Below, in pieces: positions 48,849 to 60,700 of a DNA stretch of 64,000 nucleotides. The DNA is from Dysidea avara (lineage: Eukaryota > Porifera > Demospongiae > Dictyoceratida > Dysideidae), in assembly GCF_963678975.1 (NCBI RefSeq), contig NC_089274.1:48204075-48268074 (forward strand), given 5' to 3'. The translations under genes and the position numbers were made by a program. Within the stretch, counting starts at the first letter, position 1. Each line of letters starts with the position of its first letter. The notes beneath the pieces were generated by a model. It was given only the letters and a program-made list of their open reading frames with translations, searched no databases and was not told where the DNA came from.

Positions 48849-49692
48849 TATGCTCACCAGAAATTGCAACAAAAGGTACTATTGTTCACTGCACTAATAC
48901 TGAGGAGCAATTAATAATCACCAATTGCAATTTTAAAAAGTACCAATTGCTGTTATCTTATGTATACAGTGAAATTGCCAACCAGTAATGCTAGAAGAGG
49001 CATTATTCTAATTATTTCATGACATACATGCTGATGATATATCATTCACCATCATTCCTCAAAACAATTAGTACATGGCGTAGAAAGAACCCAATTGCCC
49101 AAGACACAGCATCAATTGTGACTGGATTTGCGAAAAGGGGTCTTCCACACACATCCAATTTACCAACGTTTATGACTCATAACTTTAGATTGGAAAAGGG
49201 TATTGACTTTAAATTTAGTCAGTAGTGAGCACTAACATAGCTTAATGGATGGAGGTTAATGTGTTTCTTGAGTATCACTAAGTTATAGTCTTCCGAGTTC
49301 ATAGAATTGGATGTGTGTGGAAGACCCCTTTTCACAAATCCGGTCACAATTATAATTAGTGAAAATAAGAGTTCAAAATAGAAATAGTGAGGAATTATGA
49401 CCTCTTGGGGAAATGTTACAGCAAGATTGAGATACCCTAATAGAGCAGCCACTCTTATTTGAAGTCAACCAAACAATAGTATTCTGTTAAACCGGTGAAA
49501 TCCATTACAGAGGGTCTAATTTAATTTTTTTCTGGGAGAGTATGCCCTTAGATTGGAACACTGTCTACACTAAGGTATTCCCCCAGGGGGTACTAAGGTA
49601 TTCCCCCACTCTACGTGCATAGATATCACTTAGCTGTTGTCAATATATACACGACTGAAAATAATAGCATTAAGTGCCTAACTGATAACTTT
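48849..49692. other. Non-coding stretch with inverted repeat and small duplication
   Basis: It holds the inverted repeat 49113-49351, a dispersed motif at 49428-49455 and a direct duplication of CTAAGGTATTCCCCC at 49570-49584 and 49593-49607. No gene is supported. Confidence 0.5.
49113..49351. mobile_element. MITE-like inverted repeat
   Basis: Arms of about 47 bp (49113-49160, 49305-49351) share GAAAAGGGGTCTTCCACACA and adjacent bases with few mismatches. No target duplication identified. Confidence 0.65.
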
Positions 49693-50030
49693 ATCTAATC
49701 CAAAACAGCCAAGCTGTAAAAAAGAGTGCGGCCCTCAAAAAGGCTATGGTGGAAAAGATGTGAAATCCAAGGTGGCGGCCAAGAAATGGCTGTAATGGTA
49801 CGTTAATGGTAAAAAATTTAATAACGACAATTCAGGTGAATTTTGGTGCCACCTGGTCAATTGGCACAAAATTCACCTGAATTGTCGTTATTAAAATTTT
49901 ACCATTAACCTACCATCACAGCCATTTCTTGGCCGCCACCTTGGATTTCACATCTTTTTTCACCAAAGCCTTTTTGAGGGCCACACTCTTTTTACAGCTT
50001 GGCTGTTTTGGATTAGATTTCACTTCTTTT
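49693..50030. repeat. Palindromic head of composite copy C
   Basis: Same palindrome as 26415-26733, with arms passing through AACAGCCAAGCTGTAAAAAA and ACAATTCAGGTGAATTTTG and a centre near 49855-49865. Several mismatches between the arms. Confidence 0.88.
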
Positions 50031-50204
50031 TGTATTTGTTTACCCCAAAGCTGGCCATACCTTTTTAACCTATCTTTTTTCTTTACCACAGGAAGAAGAG
50101 AAAGATGAAGTTTTTAAATACTTTAACTAATTCTGATTTTATCAGTAAATGTACAAATTATATATATAATGATACATTTATTACATGTTAATTTTTCCCT
50201 ACAG

Positions 50205-51234
50205 ATATAACTTGTTTGCAACTCTCTACAGGTGATTTGTTTGTAGCTGAACTCCCTACAAGGTAACTTCTTCTAGCTGATCTTTCTACATGGTGATTTG
50301 TTTGTAGCTGAGTTCTCTACAGGGTGATTTGTTTGCAGCTGAACTCTCTACATGGTAGTTTGTTTGCAGCTGAACTCTCTACATGGTAGTTTCTTTGTAG
50401 CTGAGCTCTCTACAATGTGACTTCTTCTAGCTGAACTCTCTACAGGGTGACTTGTTTCTAGCTGAACTCTCTACAGGTGATTTGTTTGTAGCTGAACTCT
50501 CTACAGGTGATTTGTTTGTAGCCGAACTCTCTACAAGGTGATACTTCTAGCTGATCTCTCTACAGGATAACTTGTTTCTAACTGAACTCTCTACAGGGTG
50601 ATCTGTTCATAGCTGAACTTTCTACTGGGTGATTTGTTTGCAGCTGAACTATCTACATGGTGGTTTCTTTGTAGCTGAACTCTCTACAAGGTAACTTCTT
50701 CTAGCTGATCTTTTTACGGGGCATATTTGTTTGTAGCTGAGCTCTCTACAGGGTGATTCGTTTGCAGCTGAACTCTCTACATGGTAGTTTCTTTGTACCT
50801 GAAACTCTCTACAATGTGACTTCTTCTAGCTGAACTTGCTACAGATTATTTGTTTCTAGCTGATGTCTCTACAGGGTGACTTGTTTCTAGCTGAACTCTC
50901 TACAGGTGATTTTTTTGCAGCTGAACTTTCTACATGATGGTTTCTTTGTAGCTGAACTCTCTACAAGGTGGTTTCTTCTAGCTGATCTCTCTACAGGATG
51001 ATTTGTTTGCAGCTGAACTCTGATTTGTTTGTAACTGAACTCTCTACAGGGTGATTTGTTTGTAGCTGAACTCTCTACAGGGTGATCTGTTCATAGCTGA
51101 ACTCTCTACAAGGTGATTTGTTTGCAGCTGAACTCTCTACATGATGGTTTCTTTGTAGCTGAACTCTCTACAAGGTGACTTCTTCTAGCTGATCTCTCTA
51201 CAGGGTGACTTGTTTCTAGATGAACTATCTACAG
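50205..51234 (+). repeat. 31-bp minisatellite array, copy C
   Basis: About 33 units of the same family as 1-1700 and, inverted, 22985-26215. Variants with CATGGTGGTTTCTTTG and AAGGTGACTTCTTCTAG alternate. Confidence 0.95.
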
Positions 51235-51331
51235 CAGGGGTGGATCTAGGATTTATGAAAGGGGGGGGGGCTAACTCAAGGTATTAATCTCTTGGATAGA
51301 AGTGTGCAAAAACTAGGGGGGGTTGGGGGCA

Positions 51332-51365
<34 letters not shown>

Positions 51366-52095
51366 AGGAAGTTTTTGAAAAATAGATGCTAAAATACTGC
51401 AATTTGGAGACATTTCCACATAAAATTCATAATATTTTCTGCCTGTAGATATTATATATACTGCCTTTAGATTATAGGTATGGCTCTCTGAAGCATTTTG
51501 TTAATAGAAAAGTTTGAGTCAGTACAGACAACCAAGTACATGATGCACCCTCTCACAATTGCACAACACTGAATAGCCGGGTGCATGTTAGAATAATAAT
51601 GTTGAAAGTGGAAAATTTTGAAATTTGAACAATACAAGATTGAATCTGAGAGCATTTTCAATGGAAATTGTGTACCTGAATTAATTATTGCCATACATAT
51701 TAACTACACAAGTAGATGAATGAAGCCCTTTAAACAGACCAGTGCATTTCATTGTATGTATAGGTGCAGGCAGATTTGGAAAAATTCCATAACAGAACCA
51801 ACTATATGCTTCCAGTGAATGTTTTATTAGAGTAGTTAGCTGACTGCTCTATTAGAGTATCTCGATCTTGTACACCTCCAATGCTGATCCGGGTCCTTGT
51901 TGAATAAATTTTAGCATAAATCCACTGATAATACCTTGGAAAGATATTTATAAGGTGGTTTTATATTATTAGTGATCATATAATTATGCTAAGACAAAAT
52001 TTCATTATAATACTCAGCATATTGATCAAGTAAAGCCTAAATATGAAGGGGGGGGGGGGGGGGGGGGGTTTCAGCCCCCATAGCCCCCCCCCCTG
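51235..52095. mobile_element. hAT5-like element, 861 bp, target duplication TACAG, inserted in the array of copy C
   Basis: It begins CAGGGGTGGATCTAGG and ends in a C run followed by CTG. TACAG is duplicated at 51230-51234 and 52096-52100, both within array-type sequence. It has long C (about 51334-51365) and G (about 52050-52068) tracts and a motif pair (51820-51870), followed by a segment similar to 5296-5380. Confidence 0.85.
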
Positions 52096-53026
52096 TACAG
52101 GGTGACTTGCATGTAGCTGAATTGTCTATCAGATTAACTGTTTGTAGCTGAATTCCGTACAGAATATCTTGCAATGTAATATAATTCTATAATGTAGCTG
52201 AATGCTCTATTAGGGTGACTGTTCTATTAGAGTGTATCTTGATCTCGCATTTTCTACACGTAGTTGCCTTTCGAATCATAACTCAGTGGTTTGCAATCCG
52301 ATTCTTCTGTACTACTGCAAGGACTTTCTATGATGCTTATTCCAGCTATATACTGATTTTCAGCTCATTGCTCTAAGCGGTTTGCCTGGTAGACGTGAAA
52401 ACTAATAGTTTTTTTATTCATAAAAATCGATTGCATAATTTTGATACAGGTTGGGTTTTGTGTCATATCTCCATGATCTTTATCTCGATTCCTTTCAAAC
52501 CACAAAAAAGCACTCCTACGATGGTTACTCCATCTACATATCAATTTTCAACTCATTCCTCCAAGGGGTTTACCCTGTAGGCGTGACAGACCTTCGACCT
52601 TATTTTACACACATATTCGGTCATAACTCCGTGAATGTTCATCGGATTCCTACCAAAGTTGGTACTGAGATCCGTCTTAATGAGTCCTTCAAGTGTGCCA
52701 AATTTTATCCCTATTGGAGTACGCATTCGTGTTTTAAGACGGATTTTGCGAAGTGTGCGAAATGAAGATGAAGAAAAAAAACGAAGAAATTAAAACGAAA
52801 TTTTGTTCGCTCGTATCTCGGAAATGGCTGAAGCGATTTTCTTCCACTTTGGTAAGTAGACTCCCATAACTGGGCGGCACGTCTGCAGCAAATTTGTTTC
52901 CAATCGGATAAGGGATCACAGAGCTACATAGGTGTGAAAATTGCGTTTTCTTTCTTCCTGTTAATATACTCACGGTGTGGCGCGCCGGCTTCTTGGGCCG
53001 CACGACACGCTACCGTGTGTCTTGAT

Positions 53027-53082
53027 CACGGTGTGGCGCGCCGGCTTCTTGGGCCGCACGACACACTACCGTGTATCTTGAT
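53027..53082 (+). repeat. Duplicated terminal hairpin of composite copy C
   Basis: The final 56-57 bp, from CACGGTGTGGCGCGCCGGC to CTTGAT, occurs twice back to back. Each copy has the hairpin of ACACAC or ACACGC with GTGTGT around TACC. Confidence 0.88.
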
Positions 53083-53083
53083 C

Positions 53084-53520
53084 TACCATTTAGCAAGTAC
53101 AGTGGTTACTAATGGCATGCTGTACAGCACATCAACTTGTTGTGGTAACATAAGGCATTCATAACTCAGAGGATGATTTAGAGGGGACATGAGGTTTCTT
53201 AGAAGAAAGTTTTATAAAAGATTGAGACACTTCAGTGGAGTAGTCACTTAAACATTCATATAAACATGGTATTAGTTAAGAATTGTTGGAAAATAATGTG
53301 AAGTTTGAATTTCAGCTTTCTGAATACTCAGACCAGACATTGAAACATTATAATGTATAGCATGTAAAAAATAGTGTGAATTTAAACTATTATAGCCATA
53401 GTTATAGATTGATATACCTCCCTTATTAACTGTAGTTAATTCATTCCATTTTGTCAGTCCATCATCTTAGTATATGTAACCTCACTATTGCTGTTTCCTG
53501 CATGTGGGAATATCACTTAT
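53084..53520. other. Non-coding stretch, nothing recognised
   Basis: AT-rich, no gene or repeat end identified. Confidence 0.4.
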
Positions 53521-53525
53521 TTTTA

Positions 53526-53855
53526 CAGGGGCGGATCCAGATTTTTAAAAGGGGGGTACCACTTTGGAATTGCAACTTCAGCCTAACCGTAAGTTGAAGA
53601 CCAAAAAAAAAAAAAAAAAAAAAAGGTCATCACCTGCTGACAATAGCTGCCCCTTACCATAGATGCCCTCACCAACTACATTTCCTTATTTATAACTGTA
53701 TACATAGCTTGCTACACTACTCCTCAAAAGACTACTGTGACTGCTCCATTAGAGTATCTCGATTTGACTGCTCTATTAGAGTATCTCGTGTAAGAGAGGC
53801 TCTTTCAAAAGGGGGGTTCCATGGAACCCTTTAAATCCCCCTGGATCCGCCCCTG
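53526..53855. mobile_element. hAT5-like element, 330 bp, target duplication TTTTA
   Basis: It begins CAGGGGCGGATCCAG and ends CTGGATCCGCCCCTG. TTTTA lies at 53521-53525 and 53856-53860. It contains a poly(A) tract (about 53604-53624) and a motif pair (53738-53793). Confidence 0.9.
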
Positions 53856-53860
53856 TTTTA

Positions 53861-54370
53861 CTATCATGTTAATGTACTGATTCATACATGAAATATGCCA
53901 ATCTGTTAGAATGTGACATTTAAGGTCTCTTATTAGCTGTGTTCCCAAATCAGGAAACCTCAATACTGTTGATGGGAATTTAGATAAGCCTTTGCATAGA
54001 GCTTTACCACAATATAGCAGGCACTCCTTCAGTACGCACAACGTTTGGTCACTGTTTTGTGACATTTGTAGTATATAGACCATTAAACCATTTCAATCTG
54101 TGCCACGTATACCTTGAGCCTGAAGCTCACTGTTGTGATACAACCATAATATGGATACAGTGATAAATTAAAGGGGTTTCTAATACTTCCAGAAAGTGAT
54201 CAAGTGCTTTGGGCTTTAAATATTAAAGATCATGCATGTATGCAAAGTAAACACTCTATTAGAGCAATCAGCACCCCGATAATAGAATGAACAGACTATC
54301 AATCTGTCTTGCATACATGCAGACATGCAATCAAAGTGATGAGCAAGCAGTTGAACTGCTGAATTCATCA
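53861..54370. other. Non-coding stretch
   Basis: No gene seen. A single dispersed motif lies at 54248-54270. Confidence 0.4.
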
Positions 54371-54378
54371 TCAGTTAT

Positions 54379-54678
54379 CAGGGCCGCCCAGAGAAATTAA
54401 GGGGCCCAGGGCAAAGAGTTAAAGTGGGGCCCCAGAGGTAAGGAAGTTTCCATTCTGAATGACAACTTCACCCAAGCTGTAAGTTGAAGACCAAAAAAAA
54501 AAATGGTCATGACCTGCTGACAATGACAATAGCTACCCCTCACCAACCACATATCTCTAGAGTATATCAATCTTTTAAACAGGTATTCAAGGGGCCCTTT
54601 ATGGGGCCTCCTGGGACCCCTTTCAAGCTGGGGCCCGGGGAAAAATTCCCCAGTTGCCCCCCCCTGTGGGCGGCCCTG
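54379..54678. mobile_element. hAT-like MITE, 300 bp, 8-bp target duplication
   Basis: It begins CAGGGCCGCCCAGAG and ends GGGCGGCCCTG. The flanking octamers TCAGTTAT (54371-54378) and CCAGTTAT (54679-54686) differ at one base. It shares the GTAAGTTGAAGACCAAAAAA block with 53526-53855. Confidence 0.82.
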
Positions 54679-54686
54679 CCAGTTAT

Positions 54687-55916
54687 CTAGATAAGTTTGG
54701 TGACATTGTAGGAATGTTCTTTGGATAATAAAGACATAGCTCAGCAATTGAACCAATTAATTGTGTGCTTGCAACAAATGCAGCATTCTGACTTTTCAGG
54801 ACTATAAATTGGTAGAATTCTGATCTGCATAAGTCACACAGCATATCTCTCTGCTACTTATAGTTCTCAGGTATATGTACAAAGCAGTGCCAGGATAGAG
54901 AACCACTTATACTAATATGCAAAAATGGTATTAGAAATTTTGTACTGTATGTATAAGTATGACATTAGCGGTTTCCTATTTTATTAAATTTAGCTAAGTG
55001 TAAAAGCTGCATGCATGTCAGTAACATCACAAGCTTCTGGAGGCACCATAGCTACCTCCTCCTATTGAACTTCATCAAAGGAAATTAATATGCTATAGGA
55101 GATATTTATGACTTCTCTTCTCATTATAATTATATGCATGATTTCACAATTCTTTCACTTCATAAGAAAGACCTTGCTTGTACATAATACATGCATATAT
55201 TGTATATCCTACATGCACATGTTCTAATAAGTTCGAAATCAGATCATGTATTGTATCAAATTTCTGGTGCCATGCATTTTTACATAGGCAGATCTGGGAG
55301 ACACTGTCGGGGGGGGGGGAGAAGTTTTAAGGTAAAAGAGTATTTATTCCACTAAGAGAAGAATGGAACTCTAGTACACAAGTTATATTCATTTGCATAA
55401 TTTTGTTTGGATAAATGAAAGACATACACTTTGTAAGACACTAGTTGGATATCTTCTGAAAAAAAAATTAAAACATACCTCCTGGGTTTGAATTTGGGAA
55501 CATTTTTGATACTGAGCTAATAAAGTGTATACTCTGCAAAGATAAAACCTGTTTGATGGTAAAGTGTACTAAATGAAAATGAAGTAGTATTGTTATAATT
55601 TGCAAGATTTATAAATTGTAGAATTGCGACTGTTCTATTAGAGTAGTGACTGCTCTATTAGAGTATCTCGATCTTGGAACAAAAATTCGCTGCCTCACTT
55701 TCTTCACAGTGTAGAGTTTATAACTGTAACGTGCATTTATAACTGTTGTCTTCTATTTGCCCATTGCAAGGCTTTCCGTACAGTGTGAATACATGATTCC
55801 AGTTTCTGGTGTCAATATAGTCCTGTAGGTCCAAGGGGTGCAAAAAAAGGGCCCCCCTCAGATCCAACTATGCCATGCAAAGTGCCAAACAACTGTATAG
55901 TAAGTATATAAGAAGC
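54687..55916. other. Non-coding stretch
   Basis: No gene seen. There is a short G tract near 55310 and a motif pair at 55628-55675. Confidence 0.4.
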
Positions 55917-55919
55917 CAG

Positions 55920-56397
55920 CACAGTAAAAACAAACTAGTGAAGAAGGTCAGTACTAATGTCTGCCACAATACTCACTATTTTTGTGTAGTGATGTTCACT
56001 AATAACTTTGCAGTGTTCTACCATGTAGTGAGGGTCACTACACAAAAATAGTTAGTATTGTGGCAGAAATTAGTAGTGAAATTCACTACAAATTTTTTAC
56101 AGTGAGCATGTAGTATACGCCAGTTATATCTCACACTGTAAAAATTAGAATATAGTGAATTTCACTACTAATTTCTGCCCCAGTACTCACTATATTTAAG
56201 TAGTGATGTTCACTACTTTCACTACTCTTTTGTATTGACCCTTACTACATAGTTGTGAACATCACTACATGGTAGTGACATTCACTACAGCATTAGTAGT
56301 GAACGTCACTACACAAAAATAGTGAGTATTGTGGCAGAGATTAGTAGTGACTTTCATCACATTTAGTAGTGACGTTCACTAGTTCAGTTTTACTGTG
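55920..56397. mobile_element. Foldback element with CACAGTAAAA ends and CAG target duplication
   Basis: It starts CACAGTAAAA and ends with its near complement TTTTACTGTG, flanked by CAG at 55917-55919 and 56398-56400. The interior is dense in TAGTGANNTTCACTA palindromes. A second pair of ends (TTTTTTACAGTG near 56094-56104, CACTGTAAAAATT near 56142) suggests two related elements side by side. Confidence 0.65.
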
Positions 56398-56712
56398 CAG
56401 TATATAGCTAGTCATTAGTGTTGTTTTAGTAATGCATTTGACTTTTAGTTTTAATTATAGCTGTAAACAGAAAAAATTTTGTTAAAGTTTTAGTTTTAGT
56501 TACCATCGTTAATATATTTTAGTTATAGTTTTAGATGCCAGACTTTTATAGTTTTAGTTAAAGTTTTAGTTTTAGTTGCCATCTTCAATGCATTTTAGTT
56601 GTAGTTTAGATCTTAAGATTTAAAGAGCTTTAGTTTCAGCTATCCATATGGTACCATTGTAATTGTAATATTTAAGCAGGGAATATGCTGATTTTCAGTG
56701 GAGCCCTGAAAA
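56398..56712 (+). repeat. TTTTAG-rich degenerate repeat
   Basis: About 56440-56640 is dominated by TTTTAGTTTTAGTT. A block of about 75 bp starting with GTTAAAGTTTTAGTTTTAGT recurs once (near 56481 and 56556). No gene. Confidence 0.6.
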
Positions 56713-57270
56713 CAATTATTATTATTATTATTATTATTGTTTACTGTGCAAAACCTCTTACAAAGAGTATATACAAGCACAGATAATGAATCAACAAAAT
56801 TAATTATGCTATTAATTGATGTTCAGCTAGCCTTGCTTTAAATTGTCCTAAATTTGAATAGGTGATGAGGTCGTTGGGTAAATTATTCCAGATCTTTATA
56901 CTTGAAGGAAAGAATGAGTTAAGGTATGAGTTTACTCTTGTGTTTGGCTGTAACAGCCTCATTGGATGACCTCATAGAGAGTAATTAGATGGAGCTAGTA
57001 TGAGTATGGTATCAGTTGGTACATCTATTAATTGGTACATGATCTTAAACATTGTGATCGCTTTCAGCTGGTTTCTGCAGTGAGCCAAAGGTGGCCAATT
57101 CAAATTTGCAACATATTTGTGACACTTGCATATGAAGAATAATTATTGTACACACACCGTCTTTGAACTGATTCAGTAGCTAAGATGTCCTTTTGTGTAT
57201 AGGGGTCCCAGACCAATGTACATACAGAAATATACACCCAAAACAAATACCATATAGTACTAAATATAAT
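56713..57270 (-). pseudogene. LINE 3' end, copy 1 (decayed)
   Basis: On the minus strand the frame reads VWDPYTQKDI, then VQRRCVYNNYSSYASVTNML, then after a frameshift NQLKAITMFKIMYQLID and SYLNSFFPSSIKIWNNLP. This is the order found at the C-terminus of non-LTR retrotransposon reverse-transcriptase proteins (CR1/L2/Jockey-like). It ends with a TAA-type microsatellite (56713-56739). A stop and at least one frameshift disable it; the 5' part is absent. Confidence 0.75.
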
Positions 57271-59785
57271 CAGTTGGTGTTTTCTGGCCAAAAATATCAC
57301 TGCTGCACGTATACCCATATGGCTTTGGGATTTACATGTAGATGTAAATATTTTATGTAAATTCATATGTTAGTTGCAATGATGGATTTAAATGGAGTTT
57401 AAACAAGGTTAATGTTGGGAGGTAATTGCATGTGTGCATGCAATGACGTTACTTACTGACAGCTTGTAGTTGATGACCAGGTAGATGCAATAGGGTAAAT
57501 GGGTTCCACAATGTAAAGTAGGCAGGAAACGGTGAACATTATAATCAGGATAACTCTCAAATGCATGTGTCAGAAAAGAGCACACAGATGGGGTAGGGAG
57601 GTCACATGGAAAGTTGGAAAAAGTTTGTCATCACCCAAAGCCCACCCCTAGATCTAGGAGAAAATATGTGTATATATTGTGAATATATATGCAGTGCAAA
57701 TAATAAAAATAATAAATAAATCATAAGCTAAATTAATAATAAATAAAAGTAAATTTTTTAATTTTTTTTAAAAACCATACATATCAGGTTGGGGGAGGAT
57801 ATACACCCACATGTGGTAGACTTTTGCTCCAATTTCCCCCATTCCATGAGTAGCCTCCAACTCAGAGGCGTGATAGTGCAGGGTTCATTACGATTGGTAG
57901 CATGACGTTAGAAATTCCTGTGGCTTCAGAACCATGGAACCCTGCACAACTTACCAAAACAACCACCATGCATCACTAGACAGCCGTGGACAAGTGCCAC
58001 ATGGCAAGCAGTGTTTGTGTTATCGTATTGAGTGCTAGAAATTACACACCTGCAGATTTAAAAGCATAATAAGTTTGCTTGTTTGTTGTGGTAAAACGTA
58101 TGTTAAATGTTTCTGAAAATGCAACATGCGCAATGTGACAATTAAGGTGCCAAGATAGACATGGTAAACACAAACTTAAGATCAACGGAATGTACCAAGG
58201 TACCAAAATCAAAATGACTCACTGCATCAAGTTCCAAAACAATTGTAGTAAATATGAGGACCAATTTAGCAGTCAGTGCATGCCACCCTTCAATAATTTG
58301 ATGTACAGTTACGTTCTTTCAATCCGCCATGTTTGGTTTATGCAATAATGAATACAGCAGCTTACCTACATGATTTTTTTCACAGAACAAGTATAATACA
58401 GTGCACATGGTTTCACTAATTTTAAAAGAGCTCTTATTATTAAATTCCGTGATAGTTTAAGTTAGCTACATCCTGCTTGACAACGTCGCAGTAGTAACTT
58501 TTTAGCATTAAACCTTGTGATGATAGTATCTTTATAGTAAAACACTTTTAGCTATATACCTTTATACACACTGGCAGATAGTACATAGTGAATAATTAGC
58601 TATATGTGTTACTACAATATAGCAAGGTAATTTTAGTTTTAAAACAATCAACAACTTTTATGATTGTAGGAGGCAACTTATATGCTACAATGTAGTGTAT
58701 GATCCATTAAATTGTGTAAAGTGCATGATGCTTTCCATCAGCACCAGCTATCTTTTGTGATACTATGTTACTATGTATATTCTCCCTAAAATTGCGAGTA
58801 ACTACTGCACTGTACTTAGGTTAAGCTTGTTTTATAAACAGTACACAAAACTATAAATGAAGTGCCAATCTCAGAGTGTTTAATTTCCTATACATGATAT
58901 GCAACTGACAAAAGTTCTCACATAATATTATAGTGATCATCAAGAGCCCAGTTTCTTAGTTGTTGTCAAAATAGTTAAACTCTCAAAATTGTCCTTAAAT
59001 TCAATCTCAGAAAGTGCAATTTAAATAATTTTTAAGCTAGTTTGCTTTCAAAATGGCATGCACATGTAGCCAGCAAAAATACCCCCAGATTTAATCTCAG
59101 AAATGATGCTTTTAGTTTCCTTGTCTTGCTATAATCATGAAAATACCCTAATAGCTATTCAATTTCGAAAAGCCTAAGTTTTAACAGAAATTATTTATCC
59201 AACAGATATATAGCTACAAAAATGTACTACTAATATTGCACATGATAGTGAGGTACACATGTATGGTTGTTCCAAATATTACTGTCATCATTACAATATT
59301 CATGTGTATCAAGCTCTAGAATCCGATCACAAAATTAAAATCAACACTCATGACACAGCCTCAAATGACTAAATAGTTTGGCAACTATTTCAACTGTTTT
59401 ACATAGTTGTGAACTTGGACAACTATTTTCACCTGGTCACACCTGATTCAACCCCAAAGGAGAAATCTTAGAATAAAAACTAGCATGATATATGCGCCCA
59501 TACATATTACCTTCTGAGCCTCATCATGACATAGCATTTACATTGAACAGCTTAAATGGATTAAGTCTAGTTAAATTCCTGTGAAATAAGCAAGACTGAT
59601 TTATGACTGATCCCAAAAGCACTATACACCATGCGAGACACCATGTGATAGGAAGATTTTGCCATTAGCTACAGATGTTAAAGATGTATTGGTCTTGTGC
59701 CCAGACCATTTTTTACCTAAATCACTCGGTAGCTGCAGCAGGTGCAAGGACACAGAAAACATCTTGTTTGCAGCTTGTCTACAAC
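57271..59785. other. Long non-coding stretch
   Basis: No gene or transposon boundary recognised. It is AT-rich, with an AATAAA-type simple stretch around 57700-57770. Confidence 0.4.
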
Positions 59786-59790
59786 CCTTC

Positions 59791-60355
59791 CAGTGGTGGA
59801 TCCAAGGGGGCACGTCCCCCCCCATCCCCCTACACACACAACACACACACACAATGCACACACAACACACACACAAAGCAATAGCTATACAAAATCGAAA
59901 TACTCTAATAGAGCAGTCAGTAAAATACTCTAGTAGAAAGGTCACCACAATTATAATTATAACAGTTGCTGAGTATAAAAAAACTAGCATCAGTAGCACT
60001 ATCCTATGCATGAGCACACTTAGTCTGCTAAGTATATTCTACAATTGGAAATGAAATGCCATTCTGTAGGTCCATAATAATTGTAGCAATTGAAGCTATA
60101 TAGCTAACTGAACTAATCATGACTATCACTTATGTACCTTATGAAACTCTTGATCAATGTAGTCCACTTAGAAGTATGATTTAAATATTCGTACATAAAA
60201 CCATGCACCCTACATTAAAAATTTCAGTCCTAAAACACATGAAATAGCTTTAGTTTTGGGGGGCCTGTGCCCCCCAGACCCTCTCTGCTCCATGTACCTA
60301 CTACCCTGGTTCACTGTGGTTCACCCCTTCTTGCCAAACCATGGATCTGCCCCTG
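59791..60355. mobile_element. hAT5-like element, 565 bp, target duplication CCTTC
   Basis: It begins CAGTGGTGGATCC and ends ATGGATCTGCCCCTG. CCTTC lies at 59786-59790 and 60356-60360. It contains an imperfect AC microsatellite (about 59830-59876) and a motif pair (59893-59945). The overlapping frames here are artefacts. Confidence 0.86.
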
Positions 60356-60464
60356 CCTTCAAAAGATTCAGACTGATGAACAAATAGGCGGTCACTTTCA
60401 CATATCTTTGTGCACTGACTTACTATACAAGTATAAAAAAAATTAGGAATTTTAAATTAGAGTA

Positions 60465-60700
60465 GGGACAGTGTATAGTGCTGCAATAGAAAGTACTGAA
60501 ACAAGCTGGATCAGAGTAGTACGTAATGTCCAAATACGTACTGTAAGACAATAAGAAGTGAATATCCCTACTGTGCATTGAGTGTAGCCATAGCACAGTA
60601 GCGATATTCACTTTTTATTGTTTTAAAGTATTTGGACATTACATACTGCTCCAATCCAGCTTGCTCCAGTACTTTTTATTGCAGCACTATAAACTGTCCC
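60465..60700. mobile_element. Foldback MITE, arms about 117 bp
   Basis: 60465-60582 pairs with 60583-60700 almost end to end. Shared blocks are GGGACAGTGTATAGTGCTGC, GTAATGTCCAAATAC and AAGTGAATATC. The centre has TACTGTGC and GCACAGTA. Confidence 0.82.

Larger units (their letters stand above)
49693..53082 (+). mobile_element. Composite minisatellite element, copy C (complete, with internal insertion)
   Basis: Palindromic head (49693-50030), AT-rich unique part (to about 50200), 31-bp array (to 51234), a hAT5-like insertion (51235-52095), conserved 0.9 kb (52096-53010), and GC-rich hairpin end. The end is present twice in tandem (about 52970-53026 and 53027-53082). Both boundaries agree with copy B: the head starts at ATCTAATC and the tail stops at CTTGAT. 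No target duplication is seen and no protein gene is inside. Confidence 0.85.

Noticed and set aside
59622..60054. Two 131-residue frames on opposite strands as candidate genes
   Set aside because: They overlap a transposon with a verified CCTTC duplication and an AC microsatellite, and neither shows a recognisable domain.
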